In this document: piece after piece, positions 20,558 through 29,037 of the stretch | Layout: the number at the start of each line of letters is the position of its first letter | Position numbering within the stretch: the first letter of the stretch is position 1 | NCBI GenBank assembly: GCA_046153875.1 | Contig: JBJXFE010000053.1 | Span: 1 to 64,000 of the forward strand | Length of the DNA stretch: 64,000 nt | Direction of reading: 5' to 3' | Origin: JBJXFE01 sp046153875 | GTDB taxonomy: Bacteria; Planctomycetota; Phycisphaerae; Phycisphaerales; UBA1924 | Program-made: the position numbers and the translations under genes | The notes under the pieces: model-generated | The model's input: only the letters and a program-made list of their open reading frames with translations | Database searches by the model: none | Told to the model about the DNA's origin: nothing

Positions 20558-21826
20558 ATGGCGGGGCGGAAGCGGTCCGGCAAGAGGCAATCGGCGTTGC
20601 TGCGGGACTTCCTGCGGCTCGGCAATCTTGTCGACATGCATGTCGCGATCGAGGACATGGGCGCCGACGCGAGCGCGGCGTGGCTGGAGATACTGACCGA
20701 GCTGGCGCCGCACAGCCCGATCGAAGGAGGGTGGGGAGACCCTGAGGCTGCGGCGTTCCGCGCGCTGGTACTCGGGCTTGCGCGGCGGGGGCAGCAGGAG
20801 TTGGCCCCGTTGCTCAACGAGTACTGTCGTAACGCACCTCTGAACCGGTGCGTCGTCCAAGCACTGGCCACGCTGGGGCAACCTGAGTCGTTAGCCGTGC
20901 TTCGCACAGCGCTCGATCGAGATGAGGAGTCGATGGATTCAGCGGTGGCGGGCGGCATCCGGTCGTGCGCCGAGGCGAACCGGGGCGATCCACGGTTTCT
21001 CGCTGGTGCATTCGAGCTCCTGTCCCGTTACCTTCTGGCCGGGGCGCGAAAGTCCACCGACACCATCTGCGAGGCGCTGCTCGCCCTGGATCGTGAACGG
21101 GCAACGGAAGCCCTGCTTGGCTCCGCGATCCTGACCGCGAGCCGTCGGGACCTCGCCGACGTGCTCAAGGCCCTGGGAAACGTCGGCGTGTTGATTCCCC
21201 GTGATCGGCTGGTGAGATTGCTCGCCGAAGTCGTCGCCGACGCGTCGGCGCCCGCGAATGCCTTGATCATGCGGGGTGTATTGAGCACCCTGCAACGCAC
21301 CGATCCAATCGGAGCGGAGCCGATCGTCGATGCCGCGCTGGAGTCTTCGGAGCCACTCATCCGGCATGCAGCGGTGGATGCGAAGCTGGAGATCTGCGGA
21401 CTCCACGGTCTGTGCGACGAGTTCTCCGACGGGCAACGCGCCCGCTGGCCCCGCGAGATCGAGATCGTGGAAACTCTCTGTCATTTACACCTCGACGTTG
21501 AGAGCAACGGACTCAGCAGTGTTTTCAGCAACCATCGTCTGCTATGGTGGCGCGAGGTTGTGCCTCTGCTCCGCGAAGTAGGCGCGGAGGCGTGGGCGAA
21601 CGCCCTGACAGAACTCGCGAGGAACCGGGGACTCGACGATCCGAAGCTGTCCGAAGAGGATGCAGAGGCCGTGCGGTGGCCGCCGGTCGTGTTCGAGCGC
21701 GAAACGCGTCTCGGGGAGTCGTGGGGCAATCAACTCGAAGACCTGATCGTGGTCTTGTGCCGCTACACGCTCGCGCGGCCCGACGCGTTTCGCAAGCGCA
21801 GCCAACGTATCAGCTTCCCTGGCTGA
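20558..21826 (+). CDS. HEAT-repeat protein with DMP19/DUF4375-like C-terminus
   Basis: 422 residues. Residues about 20-260 are helical repeats in the HEAT style (alternating Leu/Ala-rich helices). Near 270-380 is a segment with GLSSVFSNHRLLWWREVV, resembling DUF4375 (the DMP19-like fold), where a G-x-x-Q/S-F-x-N pattern recurs. No catalytic motif is seen. Codon choice looks less GC-biased than in neighbours, so it may be more recently acquired. It follows ppa by 25 bases and could share its transcript. Function unknown. Confidence 0.6.
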   Translation: MAGRKRSGKRQSALLRDFLRLGNLVDMHVAIEDMGADASAAWLEILTELAPHSPIEGGWGDPEAAAFRALVLGLARRGQQELAPLLNEYCRNAPLNRCVVQALATLGQPESLAVLRTALDRDEESMDSAVAGGIRSCAEANRGDPRFLAGAFELLSRYLLAGARKSTDTICEALLALDRERATEALLGSAILTASRRDLADVLKALGNVGVLIPRDRLVRLLAEVVADASAPANALIMRGVLSTLQRTDPIGAEPIVDAALESSEPLIRHAAVDAKLEICGLHGLCDEFSDGQRARWPREIEIVETLCHLHLDVESNGLSSVFSNHRLLWWREVVPLLREVGAEAWANALTELARNRGLDDPKLSEEDAEAVRWPPVVFERETRLGESWGNQLEDLIVVLCRYTLARPDAFRKRSQRISFPG

Positions 21827-21952
21827 TGCAATCGCCGTGCCATCTGTGAGCGGTCAACTCGCGCTTCGTCCACCAGCTTGCCTATTTGACTCCTGATCGC
21901 CTCACCCTTGCGCCTGCTCACCTCCCTATTCGTCGCCCGCTATCCTGCCGCC

Positions 21953-22495
21953 ATGCTCCCCCGCGTCGAGCGCGTGCTGATCGACCGTGATCGGATCGCG
22001 GCCCGGGTGCGCGAACTGGGGGCACAGATCGTCGCGGACCTTTCACGCGACGCCGCGCCGGGCGAGCAGGTGGTGCTTGTTCCGATCCTCACCGGCTCGA
22101 TCGTGTTCGTGGCCGACCTGATTCGGCAGATGCCGCTGCCGCTGAGCCTGGGCGTGGTGGCGGTGTCGAGCTATCCGGGCGCGGCCACGGCATCCCAGGG
22201 CGCGGGGATTCGGGGGGACGTTCCCACCGACCTCGGAGGCAAGCACGTTCTCATCGTCGATGACATCCTCGACTCGGGGCGGACGCTCGGGCTGATGCGC
22301 CGGTTGATCGAGGCGCAGCGCCCCAAGACCCTGCGGATCTGCGTCCTGCTCAGCAAGCCCGAGTCGTCGCGGAAGGAACCGGTGAAGGTGGAGTACGTGG
22401 GCTTCGACATCCCCGACGCGTTCGTCGTGGGCTACGGGCTGGACTTCGACGGGTTCTACCGGAACCTGCCGGAGATCGGGGTGCTGGGGAAGTGA
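21953..22495 (+). CDS. hpt: hypoxanthine phosphoribosyltransferase
   Basis: 180 residues, typical of bacterial Hpt. The PRPP motif VLIVDDILDSGRTL is complete. VLVPILTGSIVFVADLIRQ is the N-terminal signature, and FVVGYGLDFDGFYRNLP is the C-terminal purine-binding loop. It salvages hypoxanthine and guanine with PRPP. Start at ATG 21953. The stop is followed within 5 bases by an octamer repeat array. Confidence 0.95.
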   Translation: MLPRVERVLIDRDRIAARVRELGAQIVADLSRDAAPGEQVVLVPILTGSIVFVADLIRQMPLPLSLGVVAVSSYPGAATASQGAGIRGDVPTDLGGKHVLIVDDILDSGRTLGLMRRLIEAQRPKTLRICVLLSKPESSRKEPVKVEYVGFDIPDAFVVGYGLDFDGFYRNLPEIGVLGK

Positions 22496-22499
22496 GGAA

Positions 22500-22555
22500 G
22501 GGAACAAGGGAACAAGGGATCAAGGGATCGAGGGATCGAGGGATCGAGGGACAAG
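22500..22555 (+). repeat. octamer tandem array between hpt and coaE fusion gene
   Basis: Seven 8-bp units in a row: GGGAACAA twice, GGGATCAA, GGGATCGA three times, GGGACAAG. It begins 5 bases after hpt and ends about 22 bases before the next start. No inverted partner was found nearby. Confidence 0.9.
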
Positions 22556-22577
22556 AGGGGCTGCGGATGGTGATGCG

Positions 22578-23762
22578 TTGAACGAAAAGGGCGCGAGTGA
22601 AACCGGTGGCGAGCGGCTGATCCTGCGGACGCGGCCCGGCGTCGCGTTCGCGGCCCTGTACCGCTGGTCCATGCTGGGCCCGGGCGCGGTGGCTGTCGCG
22701 GCGTACTTCCTGGTCCGGCGCGCGATTGCGCCCGATTGGGCGCGGGGTTTTCTGTGGTTCGCGCTGGCGTGGGCCGGGCTGTATCTGGCGTGGGGCGTGC
22801 TGGCGTGGCTGAGCCGGTGTTATGAGCTGACCGATCGCCGGGTCGTGGTGCGTGCCGGCGTGCTGCGCCGGGTGATGGGCGACGTGCCGCTGCGGAACAT
22901 CCAGCACGTCACGATGACGCGCTCGCTCGCCGAGCGGCTGCTCGGCCTGGGCACGATCGGCGTCGCCACCGCCGGCTCGGACGGCGCGGCGATCCACCTG
23001 CGGATGATCCACCAGCCCGAGCTCGTGGTCGATCGGATCAGCGGCGCAGCTCGGCGCACCCAGGGCTCCGCACGGGCGAATGCTCTCGGCGGCACGGGCG
23101 GCTCGCCCGCGCCTTCTTCACCGTCTCATCGTCTCACCGTCTCACCGTCTCATGCCGTTCCCGTGATCGGCCTGGCCGGCGGGATCGGCGCGGGCAAGTC
23201 CGAGGTCGCGCGCGTTCTGGCGCGACTCGGCTGCGCGGTCGAGGATTCCGACGCGCTGGCGCGTGAAGCGTTGAATCGTCCAGAGGTGCGTGCCCGGCTC
23301 CGGGAGTGGTGGGGGGATCGCGTCTTCGGCGCGGACGGCGTGGTGGACCGCAGGTCGCTCGCCGCCATTGTGTTCGCCGAGCCCGCGGAGCGTGCCCGGC
23401 TCGAGGGCCTCACCCACCCCATCGTCCGAGCCACCCGCGCCGAGCGCTTCAGGGCTGCCGCGGGCGCGCGGGCCCTGGTCATCGACGCGCCTCTGCTCTT
23501 CGAGGCCGGTTCGGACGCGGAGTGCGACGCGGTGATCTTCGTGGACGCGCCCCGCGACGTGCGCCTGGCGCGGCTGACGGCCTCACGCGGGTGGGACGAC
23601 GCGGAGCTCGCTCGGCGCGAGGCCGCCCAGTGGCCGGTGCAACGCAAGCGCGAGCTCTCCCATGAAGTGGTCGCGAACGACGGGTCGACCGCGGACCTTG
23701 AGCCCGGGGTGCGTGCGGCCCTGGACCGCATCCTCTCCCGCCACGCCGCCCCGAAACCCTGA
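22578..23762 (+). CDS. coaE: bacterial PH-like membrane domain fused to dephospho-CoA kinase
   Basis: 394 residues from a TTG. Residues about 15-155 are a bPH2 (YdbT/YdbS-like) unit: two membrane helices near 34-78, then ELTDRRVVVRAGVLRR and DVPLRNIQHV. Residues 155-194 are a Ser/Pro/His linker, part of it encoded by an 8-bp repeat. Residues 196-394 are CoaE, with P-loop GLAGGIGAGKS, AREAL, and IDAPLLFEAG. CoaE phosphorylates dephospho-CoA in the last CoA step. A GTG at 23163 begins the canonical CoaE N-terminus in frame, so CoaE may also be made alone. Confidence 0.85.
   Translation: MNEKGASETGGERLILRTRPGVAFAALYRWSMLGPGAVAVAAYFLVRRAIAPDWARGFLWFALAWAGLYLAWGVLAWLSRCYELTDRRVVVRAGVLRRVMGDVPLRNIQHVTMTRSLAERLLGLGTIGVATAGSDGAAIHLRMIHQPELVVDRISGAARRTQGSARANALGGTGGSPAPSSPSHRLTVSPSHAVPVIGLAGGIGAGKSEVARVLARLGCAVEDSDALAREALNRPEVRARLREWWGDRVFGADGVVDRRSLAAIVFAEPAERARLEGLTHPIVRATRAERFRAAAGARALVIDAPLLFEAGSDAECDAVIFVDAPRDVRLARLTASRGWDDAELARREAAQWPVQRKRELSHEVVANDGSTADLEPGVRAALDRILSRHAAPKP
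23121..23152 (+). repeat. octamer array encoding the fusion linker
   Basis: Four 8-bp units (CCGTCTCA, TCGTCTCA, CCGTCTCA, CCGTCTCA) lie in the coding sequence between the bPH2 and CoaE domains. Gain or loss of one unit would shift the reading frame of CoaE. Confidence 0.88.
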
Positions 23763-24122
23763 GCGCCGCGGCAATGCGCGGCGGTGTGTGGCGTTGCCCG
23801 TTGGCTTGGGCCGCCCGTTGGCTTGAGCATCGGTTGTGTGCTAGAGTTGATGGAAGCGAGCGGTCGGCGACCCAGCGCTGTCCGCCGAAGAGGGGCCCGG
23901 AACGAGGCCCCCGCGCGTGCGACCCGCACGCCATACCCGGCCAGTCCGCGATCTGTCGGCGAGCCTCGCTGGCTCCCGCACAGGATTCCACGAGGGCAGC
24001 AGCCCGATCACCGTCCGGGGCATCCCCGGAGCTTGTTCCCCCACCTTGACGGTCGCCGACGCGACCCGGCCCGAAACCCGCCCACCGGCGGTAGCCCGCG
24101 GCCACGATTCCAAGGACAGTCC
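23763..24122 (+). other. rho leader region
   Basis: 360 nt without a credible gene; the frame that crosses it into rho is not conserved in character. It contains a promoter candidate at 23818-23847, which would give a leader of about 270 nt. Long leaders are usual for rho, which controls its own expression by termination in the leader in other bacteria. Confidence 0.45.
23818..23847 (+). promoter_or_regulatory. candidate rho promoter
   Basis: TTGGCT (23818-23823) and TAGAGT (23842-23847) are 18 bp apart, with TGC directly before the -10 (an extended -10). The surrounding sequence is less GC-rich than average. Confidence 0.35.
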
Positions 24123-25991
24123 ATGGCCAAGTCGAGCAGCGTTGCGGACGAATCGTCCAAAGCCAAGTCGGCGTCCGCGCCTTCGAAGAAGGCTGTTGAG
24201 GCCGAGGCGAAGCCCTCGTCCGCGGACTCGGCACGATCGCGCAACGAGGGGCCCGCTCCGCGCGCCGCGGAACCCCCGCGCGCCGTCGAAACACCGCGCG
24301 CCGCGGAGCCCCAGCGTCAGGCCGAACCGCCGCGAACGGGCGCGCCGTCCGACGCGGGGCTGACGCCCTCCGCCCCCGCGCCGCAGCAGTACGGCGGGCC
24401 GCACGGTGGATCGGGACAGAGCGGACCGAGCCAGGGCGGACCAGGCCAAAGCGGTCAGGGCGGGCATGGTGGTGGACAGGGCGGACCGGGGCAGTACGGT
24501 CCGCACGGCGGCCAGGGTGGCGGCGGGGGCGGCGGGTTCATGGGCGGCGGCGGGCACCGGCGCAAGAAGAAGCGCCGCAAGGGCGGCGGGTTCGGCGGCG
24601 GGGGGGGCGGCGGCGGGGGTTACCCGCCCCAGCAGCAGCCGTTCACCGACCACGCGCTGCCCAGCGATGAGGAACTGGAGCGCGAAGCCGCCGAGCTCGA
24701 ACGCATTGCCCTGGCCTCGCCCGGCGCGAAGGACACGCTGAGCATCTCGCAGCTCCAGCGGATGGAGATCGACGAGCTGCACAAGGTCGCGGCGCGCGAG
24801 GGGCTGGCCGAGTTCAACCACCTGGGCAAGCAGGACCTGATCTTCAAGGTGCTCAAAGCGCGGGCCGCCAAGCAGGGCCTGATGTTCGGCGAGGGCACGC
24901 TGGAGATCATGCCCGACGGCTTCGGGTTCCTCCGCTCGCCCGAGCAGAGCTACCTCCCCGGGCCGGACGATATCTATGTGAGCCCCTCCCAGGTGCGACG
25001 GTTCGGGCTCAAGAAGGGCATGACGGTCAAGGGGCTGATCCGCCCGCCGAAGGAGAGCGAGCGGTACTTCGCCCTGCTCCGCGTCGAGGAGGTCAACGGC
25101 TTCCCGCCGTCGAAGGTGGCGACGCTGCTGAACTTCGAGGACCTGACGCCGCTCCACCCGGAGAAACGGTTCATCCTGGAGACGACGCCGGACGAGATCG
25201 AGTGCCGCATCATCGACCTGGTGGCGCCGCTGGGCTACGGCCAGCGGGCCCTGATCGTGGCCCCGCCGCGCACGGGCAAGACGGTGCTGCTCCAGAAGGT
25301 GACCAAGGCGATCCGCAAGAACTACCCCGAGGTCAAGATCATCGTGCTGCTGGTGGACGAGCGCCCCGAGGAGGTGACGGACTTCCGCCGCACATGCCCG
25401 GACGTCGAGGTCGTCGCCAGCACGTTCGACGAGAACAGCACCCGCCACGTGCAGGTCTGCGACATGGTGATCGAGAAGGCCCGGCGGATGGTGGAGTTCG
25501 GGAACGACGTGGTGATCCTGCTCGACTCGATCACGCGGCTCGCCCGCGCCCACAACGCCGAGATGCCCCACTCGGGCAAGATCATGTCCGGCGGCATCGA
25601 CTCCAACGCGCTGCAGCGCCCCAAGAAGTTCTTCGGCGCGGCCCGCGCGATCGAGAAGGGGGGGAGCCTGTCGATCATCGCCACCGCCCTGGTGGACACC
25701 GGGTCGAAGATGGACGAGGTGATCTTCGAGGAGTTCAAGGGCACCGGCAACAGCGAGTTGCACCTCGACCGCAAGCTCATGGAGAAGCGGATCTACCCCT
25801 GCATCGACATCGGGGCCTCGGGCACGCGGCGCGAGGAGCTGCTGCTCGACCCCAAGGAGCTCGAGCTTGTCCACCGGCTGCGCAAGGTGCTCAGCGACAT
25901 GAACGTCGTCGAGGGGATGGAGCTGCTGCGCACCCGCATGAAGAAGGTCAAGACCAACGCCGAGTTCCTGATGACCATGGCGCTGGGATAA
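24123..25991 (+). CDS. rho: transcription termination factor Rho with long disordered N-terminus
   Basis: 622 residues against about 420 in E. coli. Residues 1-175 are a low-complexity Ala/Pro, then Gly/Gln-rich extension holding a basic patch (GGHRRKKKRRKGGG). The Rho N-domain (LSISQLQRMEIDELHKVA) and cold-shock RNA-binding fold (GFGFLRSPEQSYLPG) follow. The ATPase has P-loop APPRTGKT (Lys386), Walker B VVILLDSITRLARA, and Q/R-loop residues SGGIDSNALQRPKKFFGAAR. Rho is a hexameric RNA translocase that ends transcription of untranslated RNA. ATG 24123 begins the protein. Confidence 0.96.
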   Translation: MAKSSSVADESSKAKSASAPSKKAVEAEAKPSSADSARSRNEGPAPRAAEPPRAVETPRAAEPQRQAEPPRTGAPSDAGLTPSAPAPQQYGGPHGGSGQSGPSQGGPGQSGQGGHGGGQGGPGQYGPHGGQGGGGGGGFMGGGGHRRKKKRRKGGGFGGGGGGGGGYPPQQQPFTDHALPSDEELEREAAELERIALASPGAKDTLSISQLQRMEIDELHKVAAREGLAEFNHLGKQDLIFKVLKARAAKQGLMFGEGTLEIMPDGFGFLRSPEQSYLPGPDDIYVSPSQVRRFGLKKGMTVKGLIRPPKESERYFALLRVEEVNGFPPSKVATLLNFEDLTPLHPEKRFILETTPDEIECRIIDLVAPLGYGQRALIVAPPRTGKTVLLQKVTKAIRKNYPEVKIIVLLVDERPEEVTDFRRTCPDVEVVASTFDENSTRHVQVCDMVIEKARRMVEFGNDVVILLDSITRLARAHNAEMPHSGKIMSGGIDSNALQRPKKFFGAARAIEKGGSLSIIATALVDTGSKMDEVIFEEFKGTGNSELHLDRKLMEKRIYPCIDIGASGTRREELLLDPKELELVHRLRKVLSDMNVVEGMELLRTRMKKVKTNAEFLMTMALG

Positions 25992-26103
25992 GAACGCCCG
26001 TCGGACCAACCGAGCGTGGGGACGGGCGCGGCTCGGGGCGGGCTCTTCGGGTACGCTCTTGCGCGTTCGTCCGGGCGCCGGTTGGTCCGGTGGCACGACG
26101 GGC

Positions 26104-26436
26104 GTGGAGCGACCGGTGCGGGTCACGCGCAGCGCGAGCCTCGGGGTGCTGGTCGGGATCGCCGTGCCGTGGGCGGCGTGCTGGGTTATCGGTGGGCTCT
26201 GGCTGGTTTTTGATCTTTCGCGGGTGATCCCCGTGGCCGGTCGCGTCGTAGTGACGGCGGGGATCGGCGCGATCGCGGCGGGTCAGTTTTTGTTCCTCGT
26301 CACGGTGGCCGATAAGCTGTTGCCCCGTGTTGCCCGGCGCGTCGAGGTCTGGGCGATGGAAATGGCCCTGTTCGCGGTTTTCTCGGCGTGTTTCGGGTGG
26401 GCGGCGGTCACCGTGGTCTGGAGCGTGATGCCTTGA
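26104..26436 (+). CDS. small membrane protein, unknown function
   Basis: 110 residues from the GTG at 26104. Three hydrophobic helices are likely: SLGVLVGIAVPWAACWVIGG, VVVTAGIGAIAAGQFLFLV and ALFAVFSACFGWAAVTVVW. Its stop overlaps the start of the next gene (TGATG), so the two are probably translated together. No family is recognised. It may anchor or serve the secreted TPR protein encoded next. Confidence 0.55.
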   Translation: MERPVRVTRSASLGVLVGIAVPWAACWVIGGLWLVFDLSRVIPVAGRVVVTAGIGAIAAGQFLFLVTVADKLLPRVARRVEVWAMEMALFAVFSACFGWAAVTVVWSVMP

Positions 26437-28991
26437 TGCGGTTGAGACAGGGGGCGGGACCAGCGGCGTGTCGGTCGGTCTGCGGCTGGCTCCTCCGCTC
26501 GGCGGCGGTCGGCGCGGCCGGGCTGGCCGTCACGGGCGCGGCGTGGGCCCAGAACCAGTCCCCGCCGATCACGTCATCGCTCAAGGAGTTCACGGCCCGG
26601 TCCATCTCGCGGATCGCACTCTGGGACCTTCGAGCCACCACCGAGCCCGAACCCCGCGACTACCGCATCACCTCGATCCTGCTCGGGTTCGCCCAGGAGC
26701 TCACCCCCGGCGATGAGGACCTCATCCGCCGCCGGCTCGAGGCGGCCTGGGCCGCGGGCGACATGGACCTCGTCCTCGACCTGACCCGGGCGGTCGTGAA
26801 GCTCGATCCGCGGGACACGGTGGCGCAGCTTCGTCTCATCACCGCGCAGATCTCCCGCCTGCAGACCGTCGAGTTGCGGTTGACCGCGTACGACCAGTGG
26901 CTCGACCCGGAGGGGCGCGGGAGGCTCTTCGACGCCTCGATCCGAAGCCGCCTGGCTCTCGATGCGGCCCTGCTGGCGCGCGAGCAGGGCGACGAGGACG
27001 CGTTCATCGAGCGGCTCACGCTCGCCACGCAGCTCGACCCGACGCACAAGGAGGCGGCCGCGCTCGCCGCGACGTACGCCGGCGAGAGCGTCGGCATGCT
27101 GGCGCGCCTGGACCTGCTGGCCAACATCCTCCTGGCCGACCCCGTCGATCCCAACGTCCACCAGGCGATCGCCCGCGAGCTGGTCATCGGCGGCGCGTAC
27201 GTCGGCGCCGAGCGGTTCCTCCGCAACGCCCGCGCGATCCTCGAAGCCTCCGGCGGCGACGCGGCACCGATCGATCGCGACCTGACCATGCTCGAGTGGC
27301 ACCGCGACGGGCCCGGCGCGGTGATCGAGCGGTTTAACCGCCAGCGGATGGACCGCGTCGAGCAGCTCGTGCGCCGGATTCAGGAAGCCCAGAAGGCCGG
27401 GCTCCCGATCGACAAGCTCGAACGACCCGACGATGTGCGGGTCTCGCCTCAGTTCGCGGCCGTGCAGGCGCTGGCGCTCGACGCCGAGGGGGACCGCCCG
27501 GCCCTGGAGGCCGGCATCACCGAGATCGCCGATACGTTCCGGATGCTCGCCGAGGGCGTCCTCGACCCCGAGAAGCGCCCGCCGGAGGTGACCGCCGAGC
27601 AGGCGGAGCGCCAGGCGGCCGACCTGAACGCGCAGCTCCAGCTCATCCGTCTCTGGACGGGCACGCAGATCGACCTCGTGCGGACCGCGCTCGACCCCGG
27701 CGGGCCGCTGGTGCGCGCGAACCCGCCGCTGCTCCCGCTCCTGCAAGGCTGGCTCAAACTCCGCACGGGCGATCCTGCGGGCGCGATCGCGGACCTGACG
27801 CCGCTGGTGGACGATGACTACTCGGCCCGCATAGCGATCGGTCAGGCTCACGAGGCGCTGGGCGATGTTCCCGCGGCGCTCGCGGCGTACGACCAGGTGA
27901 TGCGCGAGGCGCCGCTCTTCGCCGCCGGCGCGTGGGCCCGGGCGCGCCTGGAGCGGCTCGGCGTGCGCCTGGATGAGAAGCTCGTCGCCGACCTGGAGGA
28001 GTACGCCAGGCCGAGCGGGTCCAAGAACAAGTGGGTGGACGGCGCCGTGGCCGATCCGCGCCGGTACGTCAACGTCGTCGTGGTCCTGCCCGAGCCCACC
28101 AGCGACCCGCTCCAACGCGACATGCTGCGTCTGCGGATCACCAATGTCTCGGGTCGACCCCTCGCGATGGGCGCGGACCGGGCCATCTCGAGCCGCTTCC
28201 TCGTCGCCGCGAAGATCGAGGCCGCGCTCGGTCCGTTGGAGCGATTCATCGTCCCCGAGGTGCTCGACGTGGACCGGCGCTTGCGCCTGATGAGCGGCGA
28301 GTCGGTCGAGGCGCTCGTCTGGCCCTCCGCGGGCGAGACCGGGTTGATGCTCGAGCTCGCGGCCGCGATCAACACGCGCGTGCGCTGGCGGGCCATCCAG
28401 GGGTTCTGGATCGATCCTGACGGCGGGTTCCGCCCCGGCCCGATGAACGTACAGACCGAGTCGGAGGCGCTCGTCCGTCGGTCCCTCCCCGAGGCCGTGG
28501 TCGCCGCCGGCGAGCACGTCAGGAAGGTCCAGGGCGATCCGGACTTCCTGCTCCCGCGCATGGCCGCGGGTCTCCGCGCCGCGCTCATGACGGCTCCTCC
28601 GCCCGAACCCGGCAACGAGCCGATGCGGGTGGCCGACGAGGCCGTGGGCCTCGTCGCGGATGCCTGGGTTGCCCGCTGGCCGAACCTGAGCCCTGACGCG
28701 CGGGCGATGGCCGCGGCGGTGCTCCCCACCAGGCAGTTCTCGCCCGCCATGGCGCCGGTCGAGGAGGCGATGCGGCTGGAGACGGACCCGCTCGTGCTCG
28801 CCGTCGTGCTGGTCACCCGTGTCACCGAACCCGACGACGCGCTGCTGTCCCAGGCCCGCGCCGCCGCGGACCCGCGGATCGCGGAGCTGGCGACGCTGCT
28901 GACCGACCGCCTGGCGACGGGCGCGAAGACCTACGCGCGGCTCACGCCCAAGGACCTCATGCCGGCCCCGAAGGCCGACGCGGACAGGTGA
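26436..28991 (+). CDS. large secreted TPR-like protein
   Basis: 851 residues. A signal peptide lies at 1-39 (ends GAAWA|QNQ). The rest is mostly helical with tetratricopeptide-like periodicity, for example LRTGDPAGAIADLTPLVDD followed by IAIGQAHEALGDVPAALAAY near 450-490. A beta-richer segment near 545-650 (PRRYVNVVVVLPEPT) may be a separate domain. It is likely periplasmic and protein-binding. Related long TPR proteins are common in Phycisphaerae but of unknown role. The start codon overlaps the stop of the small membrane protein. Confidence 0.65.
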   Translation: MRLRQGAGPAACRSVCGWLLRSAAVGAAGLAVTGAAWAQNQSPPITSSLKEFTARSISRIALWDLRATTEPEPRDYRITSILLGFAQELTPGDEDLIRRRLEAAWAAGDMDLVLDLTRAVVKLDPRDTVAQLRLITAQISRLQTVELRLTAYDQWLDPEGRGRLFDASIRSRLALDAALLAREQGDEDAFIERLTLATQLDPTHKEAAALAATYAGESVGMLARLDLLANILLADPVDPNVHQAIARELVIGGAYVGAERFLRNARAILEASGGDAAPIDRDLTMLEWHRDGPGAVIERFNRQRMDRVEQLVRRIQEAQKAGLPIDKLERPDDVRVSPQFAAVQALALDAEGDRPALEAGITEIADTFRMLAEGVLDPEKRPPEVTAEQAERQAADLNAQLQLIRLWTGTQIDLVRTALDPGGPLVRANPPLLPLLQGWLKLRTGDPAGAIADLTPLVDDDYSARIAIGQAHEALGDVPAALAAYDQVMREAPLFAAGAWARARLERLGVRLDEKLVADLEEYARPSGSKNKWVDGAVADPRRYVNVVVVLPEPTSDPLQRDMLRLRITNVSGRPLAMGADRAISSRFLVAAKIEAALGPLERFIVPEVLDVDRRLRLMSGESVEALVWPSAGETGLMLELAAAINTRVRWRAIQGFWIDPDGGFRPGPMNVQTESEALVRRSLPEAVVAAGEHVRKVQGDPDFLLPRMAAGLRAALMTAPPPEPGNEPMRVADEAVGLVADAWVARWPNLSPDARAMAAAVLPTRQFSPAMAPVEEAMRLETDPLVLAVVLVTRVTEPDDALLSQARAAADPRIAELATLLTDRLATGAKTYARLTPKDLMPAPKADADR

Positions 28992-29037
28992 GCCGCGCCG
29001 TCGGCCGCGGCCCGCGCGCCACCCTCGGACCCCCGGG

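Noticed and set aside
18145..20958. A 937-codon minus-strand frame opposite mraZ, flagellin and ppa
   Set aside because: It is a shadow: the plus-strand genes have clear domains, and the minus frame is Arg/Pro-rich without any motif.
22500..22555. Possible CRISPR array
   Set aside because: The units are 8 bp with no spacers, and no cas genes are near.
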